A DNA stretch of 64,000 nucleotides from Loripinus fragilis (lineage: Eukaryota > Mollusca > Bivalvia > Lucinida > Lucinidae): assembly GCA_964019695.1 (NCBI GenBank), contig CAXHUL010000510.1, positions 1 to 64,000 of the forward strand, written 5' to 3'. Below are positions 44,425 through 57,230 of this stretch, piece by piece. Within the stretch, counting starts at the first letter, position 1, and every line of letters starts with the position of its first letter. Position numbers and translations under genes: made by a program. The notes beneath the pieces are model-generated. The model was not told where the DNA came from. It saw only the letters and a list, made by a program, of their open reading frames with translations, and searched no databases.

Positions 44425-45570
44425 AAAATTCGTGTATTTATAGCCCTGTACACGTATTGATTTCCATTGTTACGGTTACAGATATAATAATATATATAAT
44501 AATAGGACACAATCGAACAAAAAGTTATGTTGTTTTTTTATTAAATTCTTACGTTTGGTTCCATAATTTTAGCGGTTAACTCCTACGCTTTTCGCTTTGT
44601 ATATATACAAACTACTTGGAAACAGTGCCGTTTTGTCCCAAAAATGAACTTAAATGCCAGTTTGCATTGTTTTGATGTAATAGGGAGTCACTTGTTTACA
44701 TGATTGTATGGTTGTAATTGTTAAAGTTTCTTAGATCTGTGAAAAAATCAACATAAATAGATGGACCCTCACAATTGCAGCTGTACCACCAACTCAAATA
44801 TCTGAGCCAATGGCGATACCTGTGAGGCTAACTCGATTTACAGACTATTTTAAAACGACTAAAAGTCACAAACGAAATGTTTAGTCCTTCTTAAAAGGTT
44901 CGTATATAATCCAAAATATTTGCCTATAATCTAAAGATTTGCCTCTTTTCTAAGCAATATTAATTGAGTTGACTGCACTATAATGGTTTATGGACTGCCA
45001 AAGGGAGAAATTCTGGACAGCCAGTTTGACATAGCCTTCGCCTGTGGCTCCGGCCATCCAGACTTTGATTTATAACGTAATGACCTAGGTGTTATTCTAA
45101 ACATTGTTACATAGGTATACGTGACAATATACACTGATATAGGGATGAAACATTTCTTTGCATGAATTAACCTTTGTCATGGCCTGAGAGACGTTACATA
45201 CTGAGGACAAAGCCTGGCGTTTGGAACGTCTCAGGGGGGACCTTAGGGACGCAAAATCTATTGAAACAGCGCTATAATTGCATTGTTTTAATAATATATT
45301 CAACCTGATTTACAAAATTATAATTTGGCACTATAAATTGTCACCGTTTGTGGTTGGACGTTTTTATCAATATTCATGTGAAATGACCAAAGGGTAAGTT
45401 AGTATGACAAAAATGTCACAATCACTTACACTGCAGACCAACCCAAGGCTTCGTTCATAGGTATCAGCTAGGAAACAGTGTATTTAAGGTACCAAAAACT
45501 GTGCACTAACAGCACGTGGATGGCCTCGTTTAAAAATTAGATTGTGCTGGTTGAACCATATGACTGTTAA

Positions 45571-46820
45571 ATATATACTAGTCAAAAGTTCTAACTGGCC
45601 ACGTGTGTTTTTACCAATTTTCGAAAAAGCTATAAGGACCATATCAATTTCATTTGCATCCCTGAATAGGCCAGCCTATCAGTCATCATAACAGAAAACG
45701 ACTAAGCAAAACTCCTTAAAGTAAGTAAGGGTGCAAAGATCAGGAATCGATACAATCAAGTACCACACCTGACCCAGGATACCAATGGGAAAGTGACAAA
45801 CTCACAGTTAGACACCACAAACGAGAGCCAATGTCAGCCCTTTCCCAGCAGGTGACCACAAGGCACATATAAACAGACGTGCACAAAGACATAGCAAATA
45901 CAAGACAGAACAAAAACAAAAAAGATCCACAAAAATCGTACCGCCTTGGAATGGTCAGTAAAATATTTTACTGGAGGGCTTAAACAGGTTAAACAGCACC
46001 AACCTCACCCTTAATTCAGATGTGGATCAAGACACATAGATATTTGGTTTGCATGAAAGACCTCAACTTATCAATGCATAATCTCCTAAAACATATAAAT
46101 CAAGATATAACAAGGATATAAAGCAAAGATAAGGACTCAACAGTAAATAAAACTGAATACCGGAGCAAAAGAAATCCAACAGGTAAACCCCGTAGGGCCC
46201 GACAAACAGCCAAAGCATCAGGCCCCTACCATCTCATCAATTGATAAGTCTTTAAGTCTGAACCATCATATAGTCTGAAGTCTGACGCACTGGCGTGCAA
46301 CTAAAGAGGAAAGCAAAGTTGCCAACCGTGATTGGGTTGACCACCAAGCATGTAATGGGAAATTATTTTAATGAACTAAGTTGTATCTGGGAGGCTTTGC
46401 CGAATACACTAACCCTCAATTTCAAAATTAACATGAATTTGCATTGGATGGTGGGGTAATTTTTGACATTTTAGCCAAGAGCAACGAGTTTCATGCTGAT
46501 GGAGTGTTCATTTCAGCACTTTAGTGGTCAATATGTGTTTGACTTTTGAAATTAAAACGTTTTGCGTATGAAATGGGGTAATTCAAAAAGTCATGACTCA
46601 CAAATTGTGCCAAAATGCGATTTTGAAAATGGGGGTACCACTATTCAAGCTAGCATCCTGCATGTTCTGTTGAACATTTTCTCAATATCTTCACTGCCAA
46701 GGGTACATGACACGTATGTAAATTTCGAGATGCAAAAAGAGCAGTCATGTCATTTTACATTTTGAAGAAATTTAAAAAATAAAATGCAGATGGCCGGTTA
46801 GAACTTTTGGCTAGTATATA
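45571..46820. mobile_element. possible 1.25-kb element with about 30-bp inverted ends
   Basis: TATACTAGTCAAAAGTTCTA at the left end (from about 45574) returns inverted, with mismatches, at about 46797-46819 (TTAGAACTTTTGGCTAGTAT). The interval contains a copy of the 590-bp repeat. No TSD was defined and no transposase was seen. Sequence 44425-45570 holds nothing recognised. Confidence 0.5.
45710..46290 (-). repeat. 590-bp dispersed repeat, inverted partner at 48536-49130
   Basis: Shares GCAAAGATCAGGAATCGATA, CCTGACCCAGGATACCAATG, CCAGCAGGTGACCACA and GACACATAGATATTTGGTTT with the inverted copy. A diverged third copy lies at about 35735-35900. The long tidy phrases give spurious open frames on both strands. 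I recall such a repeat in bivalves; unverified. Confidence 0.75.
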
Positions 46821-47520
46821 TGCAGCACGGTTTTATAACACAGAGTTAAATATATTATGCCATTTCATGAGTCATTGAACTACTGCTAAATTTCAAACTT
46901 AGACTATTCAAATGTTAGAAGAGTCCAGGTGTAATACAAGACATGTAAATCTAGAGGAAATAATGGTTATACCTTACCTGTTTTCAATTCAGCATCAATA
47001 GCGTGGACAGTAGATATTTGGTTTAGAAATAACTGTTACAGTCTCAATTACCTTGGCATGCTACTGCGTAAATTCGTCCAATCTTTGATCCGTCTGAGGT
47101 CGAAATTGACAAGTATCTTTTCCTGGTGGAAGCTTTTTTGATATAGGCCTGGACTAATCAATTTTTTGTTTTACAGTTTTCATTTTTGCTGCTTATTACA
47201 CTTCCACAAAACGCTTTGAGGCGTGACTGAAACAGTAAATGCATTGAATGAATCGACGGTCATTACTTAGAGGCATAAGTATACACGAAGGTGGTTATTA
47301 TCTTGAGCCTGTAACAACAGCGGATATGAGACTATATAAAACTTCAAACAACTTCGTTGTAAAGTCATACCAATGAATGTCTCAAAACATTGCTATGCAT
47401 TTTTAATACATTTACTAGCAAATATTTTCATTTTGCGCATGTAATACTTATAACAATGCTTTCAAGCACGTATCACTTTTGGGGAGTGCATAATCTGTAT
47501 CAAGCCAAATCGGCCAACAC
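46821..47520. other. noncoding with one dispersed repeat piece
   Basis: Bases about 47205-47290 (CAAAACGCTTTGAGGCGTGA ... GTCATTACTTAGAGG) are the inverse of 5785-5880. Otherwise nothing was recognised. Confidence 0.45.
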
Positions 47521-47539
47521 AATATTGGAGAGCAAGGTA

Positions 47540-47716
47540 AAGTTGGTTTGTTTTTCTTTTTTCATTTTCGCTTTTCATTTTTCATTTTTTGCTAATCATT
47601 ATTTGTTATTCGATTTCATTTTTCGTTTTTCACTTTTTTTTTTTTTTTTTGCTTTTTTCTTTTTGTATTCGCTTTTTGCTTTTCGTTCTTTATTTTTCAC
47701 TTTTCGTTTTTTGTTT
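47540..47716. repeat. pyrimidine-rich TTTTCR microsatellite
   Basis: Runs of TTTTCATTTTTCGTTTTTCAC and pure T-runs. They create a Phe-rich open frame on the plus strand that is not a gene. Confidence 0.8.
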
Positions 47717-47717
47717 T

Positions 47718-48060
47718 GTGACATTCAAAATCAGGGAGAGTATTGTATTTTGACATTCGAACTGAGGTCGAATATAGTATTTTTACATTCAAAATCCTAT
47801 ATTGACATTCAAACTGGGGCCGAATATCGTATTTTGACATTCAAAATCCTATTTTGAAATTCAAAATTGGCCAAATATCATATTGAGACATTCAAAATCC
47901 TATTTTGACGTTCGGTCAGAGGCAGAATATCATATTTTGACATTCAAAATCCTATTTTGACATTCCAAATAGGGCCGACTATCGTATTTTGACATTCAAA
48001 ATCCTATTTTGACATTTGAATTGGGGCTAAATATCATAATTTGACATTCAAAAAATATGC
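47718..48060. repeat. minisatellite, about six units of 52 bp
   Basis: Each unit has TTTTGACATTCAAAATCCTA twice-like, then a variable GGGGCCGAATATC segment. Unit length is roughly 48-54 bp. A G-run follows at about 48118-48136 next to a TATTTTGACATT remnant. Confidence 0.8.
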
Positions 48061-48136
48061 AACATGGTTATGTTCTGAAAAAGTTTTATTTTGACATTTA
48101 GACCCCCAGTGTTGGCAGGGGGGGGGGGGGGGGTCT

Positions 48137-48535
48137 GCTAGCAAAATATTTCCTACCATGTTGCTGCATTTGTGATTCAATTTAATTTGTTATGCAACAT
48201 GACCATGTTCTGAGAAGTTGAATTTTGAGCTTTCGACATCACCCCCTAAGTCCACGCATAATGACGACTGACTGACTGAGTTATTGCAAAATTTAAATAT
48301 TTGACCCCACCTAAGGGGTCTAGGGGTGAGGTAATTCTTCACTCACTGTCATGTTTATCTACAGGCACTGGGTAATCATGACCTATAGTGAGAAGTTGTC
48401 AGATATGATAATTTTGGAGAAATGTTAATTTTATTTCACAAAAAAGCCAATATAGCTTTTGCTTTAGCCTAAACCTAAGTCAAAACAGGGCCATAACTCA
48501 GTAAAAAATTTGTGAATGATCTCCAAATTCAAACT
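48137..48535. other. noncoding; fragments of the CATAACTCAGTAAAA repeat
   Basis: The phrases GGGCCATAACTCAGTAAAAA (48489) and GGGGTCATAACTAAGTAAAA (about 49217) with CAAACTTGA(C/T)CTG downstream mark a dispersed repeat related to the 23.2-kb satellite. No exon was found. Confidence 0.45.
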
Positions 48536-49130
48536 TGACCTGGTCGGACTTCAGACTCTATGATGGTTCCGGCTTAAAGACTTATCTTTTGATGAGATGT
48601 AGGGGCCTGATGCTTTGGCTGTTTGTCGGGCCAACCAGAGTTTACCTGTTGGATTTCTTTTGCTCCTGTATTCAGTTTTATTTACTGTTGAGTCCTTATC
48701 TTTGCTTTATCTGCTTGTGATATCTTGATTTATATGTTTTAGGAGATGATGCATTGATAAGTTAGGGGTCTTTCATGCAAACCAAATATCTATGTGTCTT
48801 GATCCACATCTGAATTAAGGGTGAGGTTGGCGCCGTTAAACCGGTTTAAGCCCACCAGTAAAATGTTTTACTGACCATTCCCAGGCGGTACTTCTTTTGT
48901 GGATCTTTTATGTTTTTATTCTGTCTTGTGTTTGCTATGTCTTGGTGCGCGTCTATTTGTGTGTGCTTTGTGGTCACCTGCTGGGAAAGGGCTGACATTG
49001 GCTCTCGTTTGTGGTGTCTGCTGTGGGTTTGTCACTTTCCCATTGGTATCCTGGGTCAGGTGTGGTACTTGATTGTATCGATTCCTGATCTTTGCACCCT
49101 TACTTACTACTGTATTCTATGATGCTTTAC
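48536..49130 (+). repeat. 590-bp dispersed repeat, plus-orientation copy
   Basis: Inverse of 45710-46290. It contains GGGGCCTGATGCTTTGGCTG, TGGATTTCTTTTGCTCCTGT, ATATCTATGTGTCTTGATCC and TGATTGTATCGATTCCTGAT. Confidence 0.75.
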
Positions 49131-50664
49131 CCTTCAGTAAAATTAGAATGAAATAGTTGCATCCATTTAAAAGTTTTTGATCGAAACCCACAATTAAGCC
49201 ACAATCTAAGTAGAAAAGGGGTCATAACTAAGTAAAAATTTTGCAGATTATAACACTTTCAAACTTGATCTGTATTTAATGATGGTTGACACTTCTGTAA
49301 AGTTTGAATGAAATTGATGGATCCCTTCAAAAGTTATTGATCATAAACCAAAAGTGTTACAACGTGGACAACCCAGAAGACAATGGAGACATGATCCATG
49401 TGCCCACCATGATTCGCAGGTGACCTTGAGCCTGCATAGTTTTTCTATTGGTTTGGCATACCATTTTAGTAGGATCAACATTTCACCAAAGTTTGATAAA
49501 GATCTTTCAAATAGTTCAGGAGAGCTCGAAAGGACAAGGACGTGTTATGGACAGATGGGTCGTTGAATTAATAGATAGATGGGCACATGATTTCCATTTT
49601 CATAATCCACTCTCCAAATTGCAGGTGGGATAAGAAAGACACTCTGAAGCTGTCCAAACGGTATTTAATATTCTGTATCAGCAAACAATATCATCATACA
49701 ATTGTTAATTTGTTTCTTAAAAATCACCAATGGATATCATCAAAGAACAGGCCAGCTAATGAGATTTTGAAACTATCACATATATGTAAATGCTTTATTG
49801 AGTGTAAATCTGTAGCTATCTACAGGGGATTGGCAGCCTTTGTCTTATATACACACCCTTCTTTTGTGATTATGTGTCACTTACCAAAAGACTTTATCCA
49901 CTAATAAGTACTGGTTCAACAGGGGAAGACAGAAAATCGTTCAGACATGTCTGATTAGTCAACTGATACCTAAAGCATCAAAACAAACTTTCCTTGTGAG
50001 TGTAAAAGATGAATATCATTGGCGAGTCTGTGGGAATGGAAGGCTTGTATCAATCATTGCTACATAGATGCATGAAAGTAATAAACTCTCTTGAAATTAT
50101 ACTAAGATGAAAGGTATTAATTCGTTTGTGACAGCTACTGATGTACATGGCCCTGTTATTTTATTTTCTAAATCAATGAAAACACTGGAATGCGTCTTGA
50201 GATTATAAAGGTGGAGTTTATAACTGTATGAACATGACGTCAGATTTAGCTTATCCAGTTAGGGGTACAGTGATTTCAACATGCATCCAAGTTAGGGGTA
50301 CACTGCGAGCGCAGTTGTTGGTACAGTATTTGTATCGTCAGTGGACATCATTTTAAACGGTTTATAGCATAATTTGTAAAGATCTCATAATAATCCTTTG
50401 GGTGGAGGGCAAAACTTTTCATCTACGGATTCTTCATGAAAAGGATTGACAGCAACCTGCGTTTTCTTTGACAATAACGCCTGATTTATTAAGCTGGGTT
50501 GAATGCAAATTCAAAATACAGCAAGGAGGATTTCGTTATACAAGGTTAAAATGGGGATAAAAACAAGAGAATACACAATTAACTTACCACACGTATGCTT
50601 CAGTCACTAAATCATGATAGCTGGTCCAAAAAAATCGGCATAAAACCTCAAATCGGCACGATTA
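49131..50664. other. noncoding, nothing recognised
   Basis: A repeat fragment at 49180-49350 (see 48137-48535). The short open frames at 49354-49904 have no convincing splice or family support. Confidence 0.4.
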
Positions 50665-50763
50665 CTGACTACTAGTTACGCACGAGCGCTGAAAATCATG
50701 TTTATAGGGCGTGAGCTAGGAGGAACCGGTACAGGATGTTTACTTCAGTTTACATACTGTGTG
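50665..50763 (-). repeat. right member of the inverted repeat at 44328-44424
   Basis: CTAGTTACGCACGAGCGCTG, GGGCGTGAGCTAGGAG and AGGATGTTTACTTCAGTTTA mirror the left member. The interval from here to 51249 shows no gene. Confidence 0.6.
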
Positions 50764-51249
50764 GTTGATACATAGCCTGATTTGAGTCTTCACTGGCTGC
50801 ATACATTTTGTTGGCTTTGTCACATCACAGCGCGTATGTTTTATGGAATATTAAAGAAAATTATCCCCTTAATTATCAAAAAATACACACCTTATACTTA
50901 TTGTGCCAATAACGTCTTGCATAAAAATGTGTGTGTTTTTTCTTTTCACTCAAATCTAAACCTTCGGGCAGTTACTGTAGAAATAAACCATGTATTATCA
51001 TAAATTAGTAATTTGCTGCTAGTGGCAATTTGACCCTAGAATGTTTATCTTATAGTCAGAGCAGACGAGCGTTTAACAAGAAATATCAACCAATCAGAAA
51101 CCTTGAAAAGGAAGAAAGTTTTTCCCAGGCAGAGTGCCCCTTTGATCTGCTACCTGGGTTATCAGTACCGTTTACCTGGAAAGCTTGTCTGTGTTTTGAT
51201 AAAGTTGGTTTCGCATTGATTTTAAAACTTGGAGCAATATGATGTCCAA

Positions 51250-51530
51250 GCTATGAGTAGGTATAAACTGCCGCCGGAGCCTAATTACCTAATTAGCATA
51301 TTATGCAAATTAGCAGATTATGTAAATTAGCGGAGCCAACGCAGCTTAATTAGCAGATTATGCAAATTACGAGTAGTAAGATCCTGCATCTCAGCATGAT
51401 GCATGATCCAATTAGCGTTTATGTAAATGATAAAAAATCCAGCATCTCAGCATGATCTATAAAAATCTTGCATCTTCAGCATGATGCATTATGCAAATTA
51501 GCGTTTATCTACAGCATCTCAGTAAAGATC
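51250..51530. repeat. cluster of ATTATGCAAATTAGC and GCATCTCAGCATGAT repeats
   Basis: ATGCAAATTA occurs near 51304, 51360 and 51489, and GCATCTCAGCATGAT or close variants three times. ATGCAAAT is the octamer recognised by POU factors, but here it forms part of a low-complexity array. Confidence 0.6.
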
Positions 51531-54258
51531 TGATAAGCCAACTCTGAAAAAATAATTATTTTTGCTCAAGGGCATAAAGACCTATTACAATTTAAAAGGC
51601 AAAAAAATAAAATGCAAATTTTTATAAATGCAAATAAGCGTGACAGGTACCCTGGCAAGCCAATTATGTGAATTGACCATCCCCACAGCTATACTTATTA
51701 GCATTATTTCAGCATCATCGCTACCTGCTAGGTCAATTTAATAACCAACAGGTTTAGGTCGTTTTCTATAATTCAAAAGGTACAAGGTGACATTGACACG
51801 TTTATCTTAGTTGGAAGTCATCTTCTTCTTTATTACAAATCTACAAATGTACTTTAAAAACAGGGGTGATGTTTACCTATTTATTCCAACTAACGCCCCA
51901 CATGCTAGTATGGCCAGTCATCCTACAAATACCTTTTAGAAAATATCCCTGTTTTTTTTAATTGGTAATTAAGAACAAGATAACCATCCAACATTTTGAC
52001 AACTGAAACAAAAAACAAAACCATCATTATTATTTTTTTTATTTAACAATTTAAAAATAAAAATCAAGAAAACTATACAGTCACAAAAATAGCTATCAGA
52101 AAATAACCATTGTCTTGTCGATGTCCATATGAAGAGCATGTGTTCTTAATAGGATGAATACAGTTTACACATGTACAAATTGTTTGAGTGTCGACCATTA
52201 GCACTCTGAACATGATATAATAGAACCAATATCCTGTTATTCAATGGTATTTTAAACCAATTTCAGAAAGATGGTCAAAAATATCACTCTTCTCCAGCAA
52301 TAAATCATAAAATAAATCTCATCGAATCTCTGACTAGATAATAATTAGACTTGTATAAAAAGCATATAGTTTCAACAAGACAAAGGTTTGTGTCAATCTC
52401 AAGGCACTTTTATAAACCCTAATCTCACTTCATAGCGGGTGATCAAAAATAGATTAAAGATTCAACTTTATTTAGTGGTATCATGAGAAAAGCATTCTTT
52501 CTGCATTATGTTTTATTATTATACTGAATCAAAATTAGCTTATTTTTGATCAACTTAATCTAATTTCCATACAAAAGATAATATCAACTTGATAATATCG
52601 GAAATCTTTTGCCAATTTTTTTCTTTTTAAAAATACTACACTTGGTCAAAATTGACCAACACTGAGTACTTGTTACAAAAAACACCCCTGGTCATTTGCA
52701 GGCATAACCTGAAACCAACTGACTGACCATTTGCAGGTAGAACATGATTTCTCATTTTCACCCCTAGCAAGGCTATACAATTAGGTGGTAGTGTTTTAAA
52801 AAATCATAGCTGTCTATAAATAATATACACAAGAAAGACTACTAATTTAAGAAATTAAATAAATAGCAACAAAAACAAAAATACTATCTATGCGAGCTTG
52901 GAATGTCTTTGATCAAAAAGGTCACAATTTTTATGACAGAATGCTCAGTGCACCAATAAAAGATATATGACTACATAAGAGTATTAATAAGCAACATTTT
53001 TAACTTATTAACCATTTCTATTGTGTTGTAATTGATAGTGACATCAGCCAAATGATCTACTTTTTAGCTCCAGTAAGCTTAGTCAAAATTACCAGCCTGT
53101 CCAATATCCAGCCATCTAGACTGACATTTTCATTTGTCAAGATAAAATTAAATTTGAAACTCTTGGCATCATCTGTTCTGATAAAGGAATATATTGATGG
53201 CATACAAAAAAGGGTTGCCAGCATAATAATTAACACACAGTAGAAATTACTATAATAGAAAATCACTATAGCATAACCTTCCTCCCCCTCTTCCCTCCCT
53301 CTATGTATAACTTAGCATAACATTTGACTAGAATAACTTGCTTATATATATGAGCTGCAACATGTTTTTACTAAAAATATGCGCAGTCTGATCAGAGCCT
53401 TTAATAGTCACTTGAATAAGGTAAGCTACTGACTGAACATCATTTGAAGTTCCTGAGCTGAAAAGGAGGCTGCACAGGCTAATCTGAGTCTATGTTAAAA
53501 TGCCACATTGTTGGAAATCTCATATCATGGCTCATATTGGCACTTATGGAATGTTTCTTCATTTATATGGACCCTTATAAAATTGGCTGTATTTGCTCTA
53601 TGAAGTTTCCTTTTCATCTCCTCCTACTGATATATAAGGAGTACATAGTGACCTTATTTATGCTGACATTAAAACATTCATATTAAGTTATCAAAGTTTG
53701 TAAAAAACATTCCAGAAACAGCTTGACTTTCAATCAAAGAGTTGAAAATAAGACACTATCTCTCACCTGTGACCAAAATATATGTTGTGGGCACTCAAAA
53801 GAACCGTCTCAATTTTTTGAGCAACCAAAACACACATTAAAAAATGATGATAGGTAAGAAATTATTTACAATTGTACACTATCTGAAACCATTCATTCTA
53901 GCACAATCTCTCATCAACAGCCACCCATTCTAAATGCAACCTCTCTGCAACAGTCACTCTCTTAAGTGGTAAAGAAATCACTAAATTTATAGTTAACTGC
54001 TCTTTTAATTGTTGGTTGTGGATGGACATAGAGCCTTTATTTCAAAAGTGCCAAAAAATGTATACTATTAACAGCTCATCTCTCAGATGCAATTTGCCTA
54101 GGTGAGCTAGTTATAATAAAAACTAACTCTGAATTTTGATCAACTCATGACTTCATAATTAAAGCGTTCACGAATCAAGTTAAATCAAGTTATCTCCATA
54201 TTTTTTTTTATATTTTCTTTGTTCTTGTTAATAACAACTAATAATGTTGGTGGTTAAG
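51531..54258. other. long noncoding stretch
   Basis: AT-rich, no supported exon. Recognised bits: a hairpin-repeat copy at about 53780-53860 (CAAAAGAACCGTCTCAATTT) and a GCGCAGTCTGATCAGAGCC fragment near 53381. Bases 54200-54225 are a pyrimidine tract preceding the exon at 54259. Confidence 0.4.
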
Positions 54259-54687
54259 GATTATTTCTTCATGATGTTTTGTTTTATCGATGTTCTTTGT
54301 GACAAGAAACTAGGAATTGACATGAGAGGATTCGGACAACTACTCAATATAATTAAGCTACGTACACTTACATACAAGGCCTATCAAACATCTCTAAGGA
54401 AAGTACAGCTTGACTATTTACAAATGTTTGATATGTTTCAATGTGATTTCTTCAATAAAATGACAAGATTTACATTAAAAAATAGACTAAGAAGAACACC
54501 TGACAGGAGAGCAAGAATGGCAGACTTAAAATATCAAAAAGCTCGCATTTTGTCCGAGTACTTTTCCAATATAGCAAAGGCTCTTCACTTGAAATTTCAT
54601 CAGGTGGAGCATATGCATGCGGAGAACAGCTATATATACAGAAGGAGTCCCATGCGGCCTTATGTATGCATGACCACTACAAAACAG
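54259..54687 (+). CDS. unidentified exon, basic and aromatic-rich
   Basis: A 429-base exon (143 codons, phase 0 at both ends) ends at a perfect donor, CAG|GTAAGT. The acceptor is probably GGTGGTTAAG at 54258 after a T-rich tract; ACAAG at 54306 is an alternative that would shorten it by 16 codons. The product is strongly basic with an RNA-or-DNA-binding feel (KNRLRRTPDRRARMADLKYQ) and many Phe/Tyr residues, and ends HMHAENSYIYRRSPMRPYVC. I do not recognise the family. No partner exon was identified. The following 54688-55830 shows nothing supported and could be its intron. Confidence 0.45.
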
Positions 54688-55830
54688 GTAAGTCCTTAAT
54701 TCCATACTTATTCTTAAAATATATACTCACAAAAACAATTAAACGTTCCGATTCCATGTAAACTTTAACATTCAATACATTCAAAACTTAGCTAAAATAC
54801 ATGCATTTCACAGTTCCAGATATCTTTAATCAAATCTAAATTTACTTTAAGGCAAACTTCAATGTGGTTAAACTACAGTACTGTTCCAAATGGTAAAACC
54901 CCCTATACTAAAAAAGTCAGAAACATTCAAAATCAATTATAAAACTCATCGTTTTGTATTCCATATTGATCAGCATCAAAATCATCCAAATTTAATACCC
55001 ATTTTCAAGGTTTTAATGCCAAAATGATGTCATATTAGATCAGCTATCTGCATATTTATGTTTCGAAAACTAATGAAATATTTTCTGTTGCCAGAATTTT
55101 GAAAATAAGCAATGACCAGGTCAAATTTGCAGCACAAAAACGATAAAAGGAAATTTTATTGCTTGTAAACTTTCGTTGTTGTTGTTGTTGATCTGTTTAT
55201 GGCACTATGATGTTGCCCATAGACTCTATGTGCTGTCAAATCTCTGGTGCTTCTCTCAATGTACTTTATACTCATGTAACACTTTCGCTACAGATGGTTG
55301 GTACATTTGACACGGTACTGTATCGTAACCAATGATCCGCATTTTCCATTTTGTTTGCCAAGTGGTAGTTCTATCAATGTTCAAGACAAAAGCAATTTGA
55401 TATCATTCAATTGTTTTTCTGAGTATCATTTTAAGAGTTAGAAAAACTTCTGTTTATTTGCTGACTGTTGGCACTGTACTATTTTTAAACCCTAGATGGC
55501 CAAAAACTTTACAAGTAGTACTTCGGCCTAAAATTGATAAAGATGTGCATTCATGCATAGTGGACATAAAACCCCACAATGAATATTAACATATCAAATA
55601 GCAAGCTTCTTTTACAATATTTGAGGCAATATGGTTAATTAAAAAACAAGTTGAGCAAGTTGAAACATATTCAATAACTATTATGGCCACGAAAAATTCT
55701 CTAAAAATACTGTAAAAATGTAAACTGTAAAAAATCTAACTCTATCAAAAAGGTCTTAAAAATGGTAAAACTTTATAAAATAATTTAACAACATAGTCTC
55801 TGAACACATAGAAAGCTCTGCACAAAGCAT

Positions 55831-56114
55831 TTAAATATAATGGGTAGACTGTGCCCTTGTTCGCTTCGCAATTGGGGTAAAGGATAGCTCAGGCAAGGAA
55901 ATTGATCTGTTGTGCCCTGGAGGAGGAGGAGAAGCTGGTGTTGAGCTGAGGAGCTGTCTGGCTGTAGTATGTGCGTCAAAAAACGACTGCAATCCTGTTT
56001 CAATTACAGTTTCAGGAGTCAGCTGTCTTTGACGGGCTTGTCTCCTGATACGATAAATGAAAAGGATTATACAGATGCATACTATAACCACTGCTTCTAC
56101 GACACTGGAAGCCA
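55831..56114 (-). CDS. membrane protein, alternative last exon B (proline-rich tail)
   Basis: Acceptor TTTTTTTAAATTTCAG (minus) then 93 codons plus a split codon. It begins with a membrane helix (SVVEAVVIVCICIILFIY), a basic stop-transfer RIRRQARQRQ, then a tail of about 65 residues containing SSTPASPPPPGHNRS, a possible SH3/WW ligand. It starts in phase 1, as does exon A at 56621, so both can join the stalk exon at 57314-57231. This suggests alternative 3' exons giving two cytoplasmic tails. The reading frame listed from GTG at 56115 uses one intronic base. Confidence 0.6.
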
Positions 56115-56346
56115 CTGAAATTTAAAAAAAGAAAGGAAATATCATTATGTAAAAATTTGAGGGCTGCCTTATATACACAGATAAGATTTTTTTTCTATTT
56201 ACGGTCATGTCTAATATACTGCACAATTAAAGTAAGTGAGACGCAGTCGAAATTATTTTTGATTAAATACTTAAGGCCGCATTAAGCTATAAGGGGTGGA
56301 TCAGGTTGCGAGGAGGTAGGTAAGGTTTTGTGTTGTGTGCATTTCA

Positions 56347-56621
56347 TTAAAGCTGGGTTGTAACTTTATAAATTGGGTTTTGATCCCATTTTTTGTGAAA
56401 TTTTACCAACTTAAGCTGTCGTTTTTTCTGTATGTGTTTATAATATAGATAAAAAATAAAAAGACTTAGCACCAATACAACCGCCACTGAACCTAAAATA
56501 AAGCCAATCATATTAGAGACAGGCTGCTTCGCACTTCCTATATCAAAATCGTGCTTACTTGTGATCACATAGCCTGTCTCCATACCATCAGTTGCTTGGT
56601 CGCTGCTTCTCATAGTCTTGC
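56347..56621 (-). CDS. membrane protein, alternative last exon A (NPxY tail)
   Basis: Acceptor TTCCTCATTGTATATTTCAG (minus), phase 1, then 90 codons to a stop. About 36 extracellular residues, a helix MIGFILGSVAVVLVLSLFIF, then a basic tail of about 30 residues containing QNPIYKV. NPIY matches the NPxY sorting/PTB-binding motif. If joined to the stalk exon the junction codon is GGC. Upstream codons open to 56772 are intronic by this reading. Confidence 0.65.
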
Positions 56622-56726
56622 CTGAAATATACAATGAGGAATTATTTAAATTAAAATAAAAAAAAAAATAATAATAATCATAACATACATGTATGTACTT
56701 CATATTTCGTTTCAGATCAGGCTCAA

Positions 56727-56757
56727 ATTGGAAGCGTCTCATTGAGACGCTTCCAAT
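56727..56757. repeat. perfect 31-base palindrome
   Basis: ATTGGAAGCGTCTCA, one T, then its exact inverse, in the intron upstream of exon A. The TCTCATTGAGA centre is shared with the hairpin near 35024-35054. Confidence 0.8.
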
Positions 56758-57230
56758 GTGTCCCGACAACATATTCCTTTTACAGAAAATTAAATATGAT
56801 ACTCTTCTTAACTAAGGCTGAGTTGTCATGCTCTTATAATGTTATGATGTAATGCATCCTGCAAATTTATTTTAAACTGAATACGATTATATATGATCCT
56901 TTGCACTTAAATTCATAGTGTTTTTTTTTCTTTTTTAAATCACTTCATATATGGAGCTCTTCTGTGTGTGTTTCTTTTAAAGTATCTCCTCAGCTACAGA
57001 GACTAGCTAGATAGAAAATTTGAACTTTTACTACTTTTACTTTTACTAAATTTGAAATTTGAACTTGCAGCATAAAACAAAAAAAAAAAATACAATGATC
57101 AGTCTGAGCATATGCCCTGGCCGGTATGTGCCTTTGAAGTTCACAAACCCATCCTTGTAGACAGGTTTTCTTGCATCAGGCATACATAAGACAGTAATAA
57201 TAATGAGAAAGCATATTGTTTTTTTTTTAC

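Noticed and set aside
47390..47857. 155-codon Phe-rich open frame
   Set aside because: It arises from the TTTTCR microsatellite and the 52-bp minisatellite; composition is explained by the repeats.
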